NCBI GenBank assembly: GCA_022749755.1 | Contig: CM040446.1 | Span: 11,928,367 to 11,992,366, forward strand | DNA length: 64,000 bases | Direction: 5' to 3' | From: Azadirachta indica | Taxonomy: Eukaryota; Streptophyta; Magnoliopsida; Sapindales; Meliaceae | In this document: one piece after another, positions 1 through 17,217 of the stretch | How positions within the stretch are numbered: position 1 is the stretch's first letter | Layout of the letters: each line of letters starts with the position of its first letter | The notes under the pieces: model-generated | Told to the model about the DNA's origin: nothing | The model's input: only the letters and a program-made list of their open reading frames with translations | Database searches by the model: none | Program-made: the position numbers and the translations under genes

Positions 1-392
1 GGCATTTACTTATGTGCACTAACAAATATATTTAGCAAGAGTCAAATAACAGCCCCACTGAGATATTAACGAAATCTATGACCAATGTAGACAGCAAACG
101 GAACTGAGACAGACCAATCAAGAACAATTATATTATATAAACCCTCTATGTTTTCCAGTCAAATAACTTTGATTTGAGAGCCATTAGACATGTCATACAA
201 AACTTTTTACATTCATTGCTAAAAAACACAGGCGATTGCAGTAAGAAGATGTTTTCACAGCTAATTTCCAAAATGGTGTGTTGCCAATCTTAATGACCTA
301 CAGTTAAATGATCTCCTTGAGTATAAGAAGATCTTAATACAACTGAACGCAAATATAAACATGGATATTGAGGATTGAAAACAGGAGCGTAC
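1..392 (-). other. Intron of the PFK gene, running off the window edge
   Basis: After the last visible PFK exon (ending at 393 with a GTACGC donor) I find no sequence encoding the expected next block of the family. This stretch is therefore intron, and the remaining 3' exons lie to the left of the window. The short reading frame that overlaps it is the exon at 393-522 read through its splice site. Confidence 0.7.
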
Positions 393-3300
393 CACTGTAG
401 CGACCCATCAACTTCACAACTCCAATGCCATTCTCAACACTTTCAGCTTCAACATGTGCTGCATTGATAGCACGTTGAGCTTCCTCAACAGCAGTGTCAA
501 AGCCAAAGGACTTGTCAATAACCTGTGATGCAATAAACGAAATTAATAATTCAAAAAACTTTGAGATATGGCGTGGCATATTTAACCGAGCAACATTTTA
601 GCACTTGGACGAGCCAAGAGACATACTGGAATGTCATTATCAATGGTTTTGGGGATTCCAGCAACTACAACTTTGAGCCCGCGTCTTCTAATTTCCTGCA
701 GAAAGAAAAAGTAAATTTTCCGAGATCAATAATTTGTAATCATGTTAAATCACTTCAACTATGAAATTAATACTCTTGGTCAGACCAATAAAAGGATGGA
801 ACATATAACAGCCAGCAAGGTCCTAAAGAAAAATAGCAAGGAACATAGCAGTTTATAATACCAATTCCTACTAATATTCTACAAAATGAAAAGTACCTCA
901 AATATAACTGATGCTCCTTTCTGAGTTCCATCACCTCCAATTATGTAAACCTGATTTGCCATATAACATAATGTCAACATCCCTTGTTCACATAGGTGTA
1001 CTCTCTAGCTCATAAAGAGTGCACATGAGTCACTTATAAAAAATTCCAAGATGAATTAAACTTCCACAGACCTGATTGATTCCCCGGTCTTGAATGCTGT
1101 CAACTATCTTTGAGGTGTCGTGGCCGCCTCGTGAAGTACCAAGGATGGTTCCACCACGTTTATGGATATCATTCACATTCTTAGGTGTTAAAGGAATTGT
1201 ATTTTTAGCATAAAAGCCCCTGTATCCTCCCTACAGAATCAATTACCTCATCAGTTGACAAGAGAACAAATGATGGAGATCAAGAACCACTTACAATTAG
1301 GAAAAATCAGTAGAATCAAACTGTAACTCTTCTTTAATTTCCAACTCATTAATTCAGCATTGTTGAAGTTTTGTTCTTCACAAGAAAAAAAAAATGTTAA
1401 AAAAATTTTCCTAAGCCAGGATAAGGATTCCATGACATTGCTTAGGCAGCAGGTAGGTCGACACATTTACTTGTGCAGGTACACTAGTACATATCTGTAC
1501 ATGGTTATTATGCAGTGCCCCATATTAACAAGATGCACAGCAGGAGTATAATCATTGAAACTAACACTGCAGGCACTCTTGGAAATGGTGAAATGATTAT
1601 GTTGAGTGCTCATAATGTCAGTCCACTATACTGCCAGAAGCACAGAATAACTGCTTTTAAAACTTAAAATAGTCAACCTTTTGATAGATTAAGCTCCTTC
1701 CCATTATGCACCAGAAAGTATGCAGTAGATTGTGAGAGAACGAACTCCACAAGATACTGAAGTAGAGGTTGGAATAATACTTACATCTATTCCCAACACT
1801 CTAGTCACTCCATACATGTAGTGCAGACTGTAAACTATTTCTCTAATCACTGTGTTGAGTCCAGGGCATAGACCACCACATGTCACTATACAAGCTTGAA
1901 CTTCATCTGACTGGAAATAGACCTGGAAAACATCAAGAGTACAAAGCAGTAAGTAAATTACAAGCAGCTACCATTCCAAACCTCACTCATGTGAATAACA
2001 ACACATACCTTTTGACGAGGCCCAGCTCGTCGGAAGTGAGTCCCTCTTGGACTATCCTTGTGAACAACGACCTAGAGTGGAAATACCCAAGAAAAAACGA
2101 TTTCGTGTAAGTAGCTAGCTTTAGTTTTTCAATCTCATGTCTTAAGGCACATACACATCCTTACTAACTGAGGTCTACCTCATAGAAAACAGTTGCATCC
2201 AGTAACTCACTTCATTCCACAATTGATCACTGACTTACTGGATGCCTCTCTAAACCCAGGTTATGGTAGCATTAATGAACAAGAACCAATGTACTTAAAG
2301 AGTACAGTTAACCACCGACAAAATCCCTTGTTCATAATTAGTTTGACAGAAGTTATTACCTATAAACAAAAGTACGAAAAGAAAACATGACAAGCAAAGG
2401 CTGACCTTTGTTGGTACTGTGTCATCCATGTGAACAAAATACTGCCTGTAAAATGAAAAATTTGATGCAGTGAGAGATAATTCAACGTTTACCAACATCA
2501 CTTAGAAGCGGACATATCAGATGTCTCAAAAACAGCAAAAGAAATCAAGTAAATCTAAATCAAACTTACTTAACAACCGAGAATGCAGGATTGTCTTGCA
2601 GTGGGTTGCAATATGTCTGCCACAACAAAATTAGTCAAAACAAAGTAAAATCTCAGACACAAATCAATCGCGGAACGAAACAGCAAAAAAATTGAACATA
2701 ATATTATTTCTTGCGTCGGTTATAAAACACAGCAATAAAATGAACAGATCAACAAAACTGGAAATTGATTGAGGCTTCAAGGGAAGCCATATAGAATAAG
2801 GAGGGAAAAAATTTTAAAGGAAAAAAAATAAAAGCCATATTCGAACCATTACGTTATAGGCGGATATATTAGAAACTTCATACAGTTTGAAATAAAATTA
2901 TTAAAATGCATTGATCATTGAAAAAGACAAGTCAATTTCTCCTACTTGAATTTAGAAAATGATCTCTAAATGCAATCGAAGATAAAAATTTGATCTTCCA
3001 AATTTCGTTCTGTACAGTGTTCCATATACGAGCACCAAACAATCAAAGCAACAAAGACACATAGATCAAATAAAAGAAAAGAAAAATGAAACTTACAGGA
3101 AGATCAGGAATATAATCAGTGAGATGGGGAACATCTTCAAGAACATAACCATTAGAACCATTGACAATCTTCGGTTTCAAATTCCCAGCGGAGCCCATTG
3201 AAACACTAGATGTAGGAGATCCAATATTAGAACTGCAACAGGAAACACTTTTTGTAGGAGATCCAATATTAGAACTGGAAGGCGAACTTGAACTAGAACT

Positions 3301-3411
3301 AAAACTAACAGAAGAGAACTTCCTCAGACAAGAAATCCCAGAATTGGAAGGCTCCAAGAAACGCGATTTCACACAAGATGATGAAGATGACGATACAGAC
3401 ACTGTGTCCAT
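393..3411 (-). CDS. PFK: ATP-dependent 6-phosphofructokinase, PFK3-like (3' partial)
   Basis: Phosphorylates fructose 6-phosphate with ATP, the committed step of glycolysis. Nine exons are visible on the minus strand: 3411-3097, 2616-2570, 2445-2406, 2071-2009, 1922-1785, 1230-1072, 950-897, 695-627 and 522-393. All have GT-AG borders and consistent phases, giving 338 codons. Motifs include [10 protein letters not shown] (about residues 169-178), GGDGT (259-263), PKTIDND (287-293), the [17 protein letters not shown] helix and KLMGRYSG. The GGDGT motif marks the ATP form; PPi-dependent enzymes have GGDDS there. The segment [17 protein letters not shown] places it with the Arabidopsis PFK1/3/6/7 cytosolic group, not PFK4/5. 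The first 71 residues are unusually serine-rich and contain a 14-residue repeat. Translation could instead start at Met72 (3198), which matches the usual family start better. Roughly the last third of the protein is outside the window. Confidence 0.93.
3200..3283 (-). repeat. 42-bp tandem duplication in the PFK N-terminal coding region
   Basis: Two adjacent 42-bp units (3200-3241 and 3242-3283) share nearly all bases, including GAAACACT and TGTAGGAGATCCAATATTAG on the plus strand. Being 14 codons long, the duplication keeps the frame and yields two copies of an NIGSPT-x-SVS peptide separated by a Cys/Ser linker. Confidence 0.9.
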
Positions 3412-3442
3412 TCAATATCCGCGTTGCAAGCCAAGTAATCCA

Positions 3443-3450
3443 TATTTATA
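3443..3450 (-). promoter_or_regulatory. TATA-box-like TATAAATA upstream of PFK
   Basis: TATAAATA reads on the minus strand only 32-39 bases upstream of the ATG at 3411. If it were the working TATA box, the transcript would start almost at that ATG. That would favour initiation at the internal Met codon at 3198, or mean that this box is not used. Confidence 0.35.
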
Positions 3451-4823
3451 GGAAAGAAGAAAACAGTGTTTGACCCAAAATTAAGAAAACACAGAGAACC
3501 ATCCAAGTAAAAAACAAAACCACAACAAAAACTACGTAAAGCTTTAGTTGTTTTTCAAAGGAAACAGGTGGATTTAGATTTGAAGGCTCTTACTTGTGGT
3601 GGTTTTTGACGAATATAAATGAATAAATAAAAGTGTTTTCAGGGAACAAAAACTGACGACAAGTCCTAATATTATTCGAGAGCGTTGACAGAGTAATGGG
3701 AGAAGAAAGTGGCTGGCAAAGGGCAACGGAAAGTTGGATGTTTTTGGAATTTTAATTATGGCTTCCAGATTGCGTTGCCTTGCATATACAATGTTAGCAG
3801 TTTGCTTCCTTGGTTCACTTTCTGTCTTGGTCGCTACGTAATTTACGGCCACAATTACTTTTGGAAAGTGTTTTTACTGTTTGCAAATGTATTTAATAAT
3901 ATATATATATATATATATTTTGTTTTATAAATATGGAGTACTTTTAATAGTACATTTTTATTATTATTTATTTTAGTTAAACTGAGGCGCGTCTTGTTTT
4001 TGTTTTGATTCACATGGGTTAGGTTAAACATGGATCATAAGAGTATATACTGCAGTAGCGTAAATCAGTAATTAATTTAACTGTTTCTGGATTAAAAGGG
4101 CTTCAATTTCAACCAAACAAACAGGGCAAGGCGTGATCATGTATGTGGCTTGACTGCGAAACATTAATATGTTTTTTCAATGATTGACTTGTATTTGATG
4201 GAATGGGAAGGGCCATAACGATCATTATATATTTTTTTTATATTTGAAAAAATTAGTCAAATATTATCGGCGATTGACCATACTCTAATTAATGGTGTCA
4301 TCTTCCATGCTTTCTTTCCAGAAGGCGGAAATCACAGCTCACAGAAACTCCATGATGTAATCTGTGGACGAATTGAGAATAAAAGTCTTAGTAAAAAGCA
4401 AAGAATACCCAACCACGAGGTTCTTGGAAATCCGGCCTCTCTAGACTCTACAACAGAATACCTTACATTTCTGGAAGACGAAAATTAAAGCTCTCCATTT
4501 CAAATATTGACACGTGTCTACCATCCAGACAATGCTTTCTCTGCGACTTCCTATGGACACGTGTCAGCCACCTTTTTCTTTTTCTGCCCTTCGTTTACAT
4601 AAGTCGGTAAGCTCTTATGGCTCTGAATGCGCTCATAGATTATCTTTTTGATTCATCCCAGAATAAGCATCATGCAAATTGGGTCTGAAAGCATTATTGA
4701 AATGGGACGGAATATGATCTTCATTATATATTTATGAAGCATATGCCAAAGTAAAAGTATTGCTTGCTAATATCATATGCACATTTATTTCCATAGAATA
4801 GAAGTTGTTTTACAAGCATATTC
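3451..4823. other. Intergenic: PFK promoter side and Nudix 3' side
   Basis: No gene was recognised. It holds an (AT)n tract near 3898-3918, AT-rich DNA to about 4300, and a less AT-rich block (4300-4650) carrying two identical G-box palindromes. Small reading frames here have no family resemblance. Confidence 0.6.
4509..4565. promoter_or_regulatory. Pair of identical GACACGTGTC G-box palindromes
   Basis: Perfect 10-bp palindromes lie at 4509-4518 and 4556-4565, 47 bp apart start to start. Each contains the CACGTG core bound by plant bZIP (ABRE/G-box) and bHLH factors. They sit about 1.1 kb upstream of the PFK start and 0.3 kb beyond the stop of the Nudix gene. A role in regulating PFK is inference. 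Confidence 0.5.
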
Positions 4824-7035
4824 CTAAATTTTATTCAACTCATTGTAATATAAGTATGATAATTTTCCGTCTAATTTTGAGGTCAATTGATGAGCAGTGA
4901 ATCCATTGTAGCGATGTTCGTACGCTTTAATGCAAATGTCGATGAAATTTCTTGACATATGATCTTCGACGTAAAATGGCTGCTCCACAAATTCTTCAAC
5001 ACGCATCCACTGAAGAGACATAAAGGGAATCAACACCAGCGGCAGCTGCAGCTATAGGAAGAAGACAAGCTTGTAGATAAAGCAAAGAGCGTTTCTTTAT
5101 TATATTATTACCTCTGCAGCTTGTATTTCCTTCTCATCAATTGTGATTTCAGAGGATAAGGGCTTCAGGGTACACACAAACAACAAATCCGACATCTCGA
5201 AAGCCACCAGATGAGCATGCCTATAAGTAAGGCAAAAGTCCACCGGAAAATAGATAAATAAATAACTAAATAAAAAGGTGGCCATTTTTGAAACTTGGAT
5301 TTTGTGGTGCTCAAGGGACACTTTACCTGAAAGCAACCATTTCCAGGAAAATTGTATCAACCTACAAATTTAGAGAGGCAAATTTACAAGTAAGCAAATA
5401 AGGGTAGGAAGGAAATTGATAGTACAAGTTTCGGAAAGGTGATAATGGATATGTTCTTACACCAGTTTCTTCTTTCACTTCTCTTATAGCTCCAGAGAAT
5501 ATATCTTCAGACTGAGATAAATCAAGAGAAGTACATATTATTACTCTTTGCGAATCAATGTTCCAGAAAACAGGATAAAGAATTGACACCATAGCAGATC
5601 ACCTTATTGATATAACCAGTAGGAATCTTCCACACATCAGAGCATCTGCAAGGACATTTTTCTTTCACCACAAGTACCTAAACATTGAAAAATTGGCAAT
5701 ATGGAAAAGTAGGTTAGAAGGTGGAAAAATGAGAAACCCTCTTTCGAAACAAAAAGGGAAGATCATTGTCAATAGAACCTCTCTTTTATCATTCATCACG
5801 AATCCTCCCACGCCAATTTGATGCGAGGGGCTACCAGGAAGCATGCAAGGCTCATCAGGAATCCAGTAGGTTAACATAACATATCCCGGTTCAGCATGGT
5901 GGTAGCTAAAACCTTCCTGCCAACAGAAGCAAATAGAGAAGTTAATTGAATGAATAATTAATTTTAGATCAACAAAACTTCAAGATATTGAATGCGACAT
6001 GATAAAGCATTGATAAGTCAACATTCTTTCTCTACTGTGATTCTTGTGAAACAGTGTAAAATACCTTAATTGCAATTGGAACAAGATCAGCTTTCTCTGA
6101 TAATATCTTGAGCCATACTCCCTTCTTGCCCTGCATTGCACAGAAATTTACCGATCAATCACGAAGGCAACTTCAGTGAAGGGTTGAATTCAATTTGGTC
6201 TCCTATATATGTCTAGTTGATGATCTTCCAGCGTTGATAATGTTAAGGTTTTCAATTAGGTATAAACTGTTTTCCAACATAACTTGAATTGCATGTCTGT
6301 CTAGATGGCCCCTGAACAAGAAGCATTGGAGGAAAGAGTGACTAAAGCTAAAACCTGATCCATGCATGGTATATCCCATTTTCACTTGTTTCCCTAGTTT
6401 TTTCCATAATTATTTAACAGAATTATAGAACAGCGTAAAACGTATGAATCATCGTTTGGGACGATATGATACTTTTGGAAAGAATGTGTAAACCAGTGTG
6501 TTTCTCTATCAGAATGATATGTGTTAAGGCATCAAACCTTCAACTTCCAATTGGACAGAGAAGCATGAAGAGCGGATACAAATGCATTTGCACTGGAGGG
6601 TAAGCATTCTGGATCAACAATGACCCCATCATATTCATCATCGCATGCATCAAGAAATTCAGGAGTAAATGTTGCTGCAGTTATGTCTGGGGACAGAACA
6701 TTAATTCCATTTTTCTTGATCAGACGTCCACCCCAAAGAGATGTTGTGGAGAAGGAACTTAATTTAGCACTTCCAGATATTAAGCCCTTGAACGAGAAAT
6801 CTGAAGAACGTAATGACTAATTAGTTGGAGGAATTTTATTTGGATTAGAAAACTAAAATACTGCGGTTAAATGGCTTTGACATTACTCACCCCATGACAT
6901 CCTCGGGGAACGGAAAGTTTTAGGCCATGAGGTTCTGAGATCTGTAACAAAACTCTGGCAATAAAATCCCGAGCAGCGCGAGCCATTCAGAACTGCTGCC
7001 ATCGTCTTTGTTGTTGCAACAGATGTGAGGGACAT
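4824..7035 (-). CDS. NUDT8: Nudix hydrolase 8-like
   Basis: Predicted Nudix-family diphosphohydrolase acting on nucleotide-sugar or dinucleotide substrates; the exact substrate cannot be read from sequence. Exons on the minus strand: 7035-6891, 6800-6538, 6130-6065, 5916-5779, 5677-5603, 5511-5461, 5361-5327, 5220-5112 and 5009-4824. All phases close, giving 355 residues. A pre-Nudix domain (about 50-160) contains DDEYDGVIVDPE. The canonical Nudix box (G-x5-E-x7-REVKEETGV) falls at residues 225-247 and is assembled from three exons, with conserved Arg239, Glu240, Glu243 and Glu244. The 50-residue extension before the pre-Nudix domain is Ser/Thr/Arg-rich and could be an organelle transit peptide, as in NUDT8 (about 370 residues). 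The shorter cytosolic NUDT2/7/10 types lack this. The start was chosen as the ATG giving this family length; an in-frame ATG at 7161 would add 42 residues. Confidence 0.9.
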
Positions 7036-9906
7036 GAGCTCCGATCCGTATATATAGCCTTGAAAACAAGTGCTCTGCACAAAAAGAAGTTGAATATGAA
7101 GGGAATAGCATCTTGCAGGACCAGTAGAAAGAAAAGGATGCAAATCGAAAGATTTATCCATTTTGATAACTACATTTTCATTAAGGTGAACCCAGTTCCT
7201 TGTTCAAATACGTCATTCAAACAGACTAGAGTAAAACAGTTCATTCTTGTTTAAACTAAAGCCAGTAAAGAATCATCATGATGGGATTTTACAAGTGCAA
7301 CCTCCACTGGTACTGCTGATATTCCATCCGAAAATGGATGAGAATATTCTCTTCATTTCAGCAAATCATAGACTCTGTATATATCGTTTTGTATCCTTAA
7401 AATCCGCTTTTAAATAGTGGTCTGGGGGAGGAATATTGGCCATTTTGGGACAATGCTCCCTTTCTGATACATCTTATGTTAATTTGTGATGCTAGAGGCA
7501 TGGCTTGTACCTTTCCTCAAGTTGCAATTGTGCAAGAAACTATTCTTATGCCCTCTTCCCTTAGTGGATCATTCAATTTGCCCTGTTTTGTTCCTCAGTT
7601 ACTTCGCCTTCACACTTCTGTATACCATGCTATGTTAGGCTATCTATGTATTCTTCTCTTCTCAGAACGGAACATTCTAGCATTGCAAAGTGATTATCAT
7701 AATATTGCAGAAGAAGAGGAATGCTAATAAATACAATAAATATATTAAGCAGAATTAATCATATTCATTTGAAAACAACCAATATGTCATTTCTTCCTAA
7801 GGTAATGAATAATAGGTGAAATAGTTAAATACAATACAAAGAGCCATTTATTAAAATTATAGGTGGTTAGCTCTTAGAATTAAAAGTCCGGAAAGGAATA
7901 AACATCAACCATGAAACCCAATACAATAACACATTTTAAATTAAACAAGGAAAGAGAGAAAGCCTTTTACCAGTATCCTAACGGTCAGTTGTGGGGTAAA
8001 TTTTCCTTGAGTAATATTCCATGCTGATTGACATAATGAGAGAAGTATTTTTTGGAGCTTATTCTTATTATAATTTAGTTACTTAAGAATAATATACTAA
8101 TAGATAATAAAGTGAAATATCATATATTTAAAATAATACTACCGATCATGTATTATTTTCTTTTAATAACTCTATCTTAAACCATTTAAGATTTTCAAAT
8201 TAATATATGTTCTCAAAATATTAACTAGGATAAAAGACATATAATACCTAAAGTTTCAAAAGAAAATTTAAATCTTATTAGTTTTAAAAATACTCGCACA
8301 GATCATTGTTTTTTGAATGCTTTGTTGATTAAATGATTTACATTTTTTTTGTTTCAATCACTTTAAAATTTATAATCATAATTATTTTAGGAGTTAAATG
8401 TTCTACATTCCCTTTCATTTTTGTCCATCGTAAATTAATATATATTTCTCTATGAACTATTATATAATGTTTAGTAAATAATACTGAAGTGCAATTATTT
8501 AAAAAATTTATATTAAACATGTTTTACCATTCTCATTTGTAAAACACACAATTTTAGATATTCTCAAACACATTTTACATTTTCAAAATATCAAATCAAA
8601 AATACTATTTTTATTTTTAAAATACTACTTGATAAAACTTAGTCAACAAATAAGATTTATTTATATGTGAAGAGCACGTATTGAGAATAATGACACACCA
8701 AAGAGCTCCTAATAACCTCGACAATGCTTCGAGTGAACTACCTTCATCTCACTGATGAGTTATCTAACAATGCCACAGAGATTGACTACAAAATAGACAA
8801 AGATCAAACTTGCAAAATTTGCCCCATTGTGGGTCTTCCAATGATGAAGTCAGTTAATTAGTTCTAAAATAAATAGAAAAAGAGAAAATCAACTGTAAAT
8901 ATGACTAAGTTTTGGGTTTAAAAGAGAAAAAACAGAATAAAGAGATTAGAGAGCCCTTTACCTCAAGTCATCATCACGTTTTATAGTTTTTAGAAGAAAG
9001 AATGCCAATCGCCGACATCATATTATGTGTCACCCAGGCACCGATTGGCTTCCTTCATTATCATTGATAGTTTTTCACGAATTGAGTTTCCAACATGTGA
9101 GCTACCCCCAAGAATGTAGCTAGACTCATTTGATATGGTCATGATAATACGGTGTGTCTCATAGGCATTGAGTTTCTGACAAATCTAAACAAGATGAGAT
9201 ACTTTGGTGGCCACTTGACAGGGTACTTTGAAGTGACAACACGCGTTTAGTCATGGTCCATGCCAAAAGTCACTTTTCTACTTAGATGAGTTTCTCTTCA
9301 CGAACTATCTTACTTCTATTCATGCTAAAATTTGCTCTTCTATCGTGGTGAATTCCGTCTTTAGCATCTCAACTTCTCCACATGGAGCACCCTTTGGATT
9401 GTAACTCAATCCAAGCAATAAAAATTATCATGTTTTCATTGTCATAATATATATTTTTATTGTTTTTTAATTAGTTAGATGCTTGCAACTTGAAAATTTA
9501 TGATATTATAGGCCACAATTTCGAATTTTGTTGGCACATTAGCATTAGTTACAATATCAAATAAATTGGTTTGAGTTTGTTTAAATTGTTTAATTAATTG
9601 AATTGATATTTTTTTTTTTTTCGTTTTCCTTTGAACAGTTTTAAGTTTGCCAATCACTATGTAACACCGTAATATTTCGACGTCGCAAAATCAGAACTAT
9701 CTAACGAGTCGTGATTGCCATCATCCAACGGCTGAGATTAAATCAGGCCAATTCAAATTCACTTAACGCACCGGATTGCTTACGCGTGTTCATCACAATT
9801 CGCAAACCGCAGTACTGAAGAGAGAGGGCCTCTTTCTCTTGAGCGTGCCAGTCTTCCAAACAAGTCCTTACGAGCTAGGGTTTCAGAGCAGTGAACATCA
9901 ATCACC
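7036..9906. other. Divergent intergenic region between Nudix and MPP-alpha genes
   Basis: No gene was recognised. 7036-8640 includes the Nudix promoter side and very AT-rich DNA. About 8640-9420 is visibly less AT-rich than its flanks and has no open frame of note, so it may be a decayed repeat. 9660-9906 is the MPP-alpha promoter and leader. Confidence 0.5.
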
Positions 9907-14519
<4,613 letters not shown>

Positions 14520-17184
14520 AAATTGCATTTTTTCTTGTATCAAACCGGGCAGGAGCCTTACCTGTTGTGTCTATATTGCTGTGCATCCGCATGTCTTGAA
14601 GATCTTTTTGCGGTCAACTGCAGTTCAAAATAAGAGTAGTTTTTATGACACTCCCAATTTTTATGAATAATTTGGTTTACATGCAAGCAGCATTTTTATG
14701 TGTATGCGTTGCCGTTTCTGACTGTTCATTGTCGCGGAAGAAGTATTTTTCCCAATATTCTTTTGTAGTTTGTTTCACAAATTACCCAAAGGGAATTCAA
14801 TTGAAATAGCTTGTAGACACTTCAATTTTCAAGGTCGCGTGCTTGCTGATTGTCTTTCTTTTGCACTCTAGTCTAGTTAGCAATAAAAACAATGACGTAT
14901 TTAGCACTGTTACTTTTCAGACAAAAAAAAAAAAAAAAAAAAAGGTTCCTTGCGCTTTTGCAAACGGCAACAGATCTTTTGAAAATAAATTTTAGAAAAA
15001 GAATGAGAATTTGTGTTTTCAAATCAGATTTCTTTGAAAAATTAAAAGGACAAACTAGTGAATAAATAAACCACAAATATTGAAAACGACAAGAGGAGGG
15101 CTCCCGACTTGTGCATTGATCGTCAGACATAATTATACCTAAAACCCAACAAACACGAGGCTCATTGCATTTTACATAAATGGTGATGAAAAGGCATTGT
15201 GGAAACACAAAATGGAGTAAAGTAGAAGCAAGAGCCCGAATATTAGATAAACCTAGAGGCTGACGAGTCCTAACCACCAATTTTAGCTCTTCCAAAACAA
15301 ATTCTGAGTTGGTTAAACGACCAAAAAGTTTCTTGCATAAATCTCTTTTCGGATTACTTTTCTGAATCAATTTCAACGTGCAGTTATCATGATCTAAACA
15401 TATGCATCAACTTAATTGTATTCAGGTTTAACATATAATAAACAGTAATTAATATGTAATGCCAGCCATGCAATGCGTACTCAATTAGTATTAATCAGAT
15501 AATAATATTATAAATATTGGAGACATAATTAGTTTAGTTGGCTAAATGAACACACAAGCGTCAAGAGTCAATAGTCAAGAGTCAAATCTGGTATTTGGCA
15601 GATTCGAAATCATTTTAATTGATGGGTGCGGTCCGGTCCAGTCCAGTCCAGTCCAGTCCAGTCCAGTGACTCCCCATCCAAAGTACACGATTTTTCTTTG
15701 ACAAAATGTAAGTATACTTGAGATCTGTAATACATTATACATTTTTGGCATTTCCATGCTCTTCATTTTATAAATAAATTATTTTAGTATTAATATTACT
15801 ACATAAGATTTTGCTTCGTTCCGATAATCTTATCCCATATACATAAATAATATTACTGTAATCATTTTTTAATTTCTAGCATAATAACATCAGTTCACTG
15901 TTGCTTGTTGTGTGTAGGGATGTATCATGATTTCAGACACTATCGATTGTTTTTTAATTTATTCTTGTTTATAGTTGAAATTTCTTATCTGTTATTTATC
16001 AATTACTAAATCTGTGTAAATCTCATTATCTATGTTTTCTTTTTCCCTTTTTTTTTTTTAATCTAAATCAATCATCAGTCGCAATCTTGATATAAACTAT
16101 ATATATATATAGAGAGAGAGCCCAGATCAGGACAGGAAATGATTTATATATATATATTCATTGACTCCAGAATCTACTCTATAAATATAGATAGAGATCA
16201 ATCGAATTTGTATGAAGAACAGACACACTCGCACAAATCACCAATTTCAACACCTAAACAATTTTAAGTAAATTTAATATTTTCCCACTAAGAAAATATG
16301 ACAATAACCTGGATTTAAATGCAGTCAAGGAAGAAAGAAAGGTAATAAATTAAAGTGTTAGGTCAATGCCACAACGATGTGTCATATATATTATATTATA
16401 TATATAAAACAAGAAGAAGGGACATAGAAAATCTCTTTTTTATAATTTCTGGCAAAAGGCAACGGTACACAAAATCTTATTATTAATAATAATAAGATAT
16501 GTTTGACTGAAGAAGTACTTTTAATTTAATAAATATTTTCAAATAAAATTCCAAAATTTGGTTCAAATGAATTATATATATATATATATATAATTTATTT
16601 TGATATATAGCCATGTGCATGCACAAAGAAGAGGAGCGAGCTACCACACAGAAAATCCAGGTGCAGGTATATACGTACGTACAACATCATCCTCTTAGTT
16701 CTACAAATTTATATGCATATGCAGAATAGTAGAATATGGTTCCCTCGTAAATTCTGAATTCTATTTATGTATATTATCCTTTCTTCAGTCAATAAGAGTT
16801 TCTTTAGATGCTCTCTCAATGAACCTAGCTAGCACATATATGTAGGAATATTTCTTCTTTTTTTTTTTTTTCCTATATATAATTCATAAATATATAGGTT
16901 AAGGTATATGTATATATAATACCAGAGAAAATAAAATAATTTGTAGCACATGGTGAGAATCAAGTTCATTTATTGATCAGGAGAGTCAAAAGTCAACTTA
17001 TTGGATAATTTCAACAGTCTTCTTCTTCTTCTTCTTATTATTATTCTTTCGAACAAAAAGAGAAACCCTAATCAATCAATCAAAATGTTATTCACAAGTT
17101 ATTTATGAATTAAAAAAAAGAAAAGAAAAGATGGGAGACAAAGAAGTAATAATAGCCATCATCCAAGTGTTGTGCAAAGATGTA

Positions 17185-17217
<33 letters not shown>

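Noticed and set aside
15631..15665. Regular repeated GTCCA units that might suggest an array
   Set aside because: They are head-to-tail pentamers without spacers in a plant genome; a microsatellite, not CRISPR.
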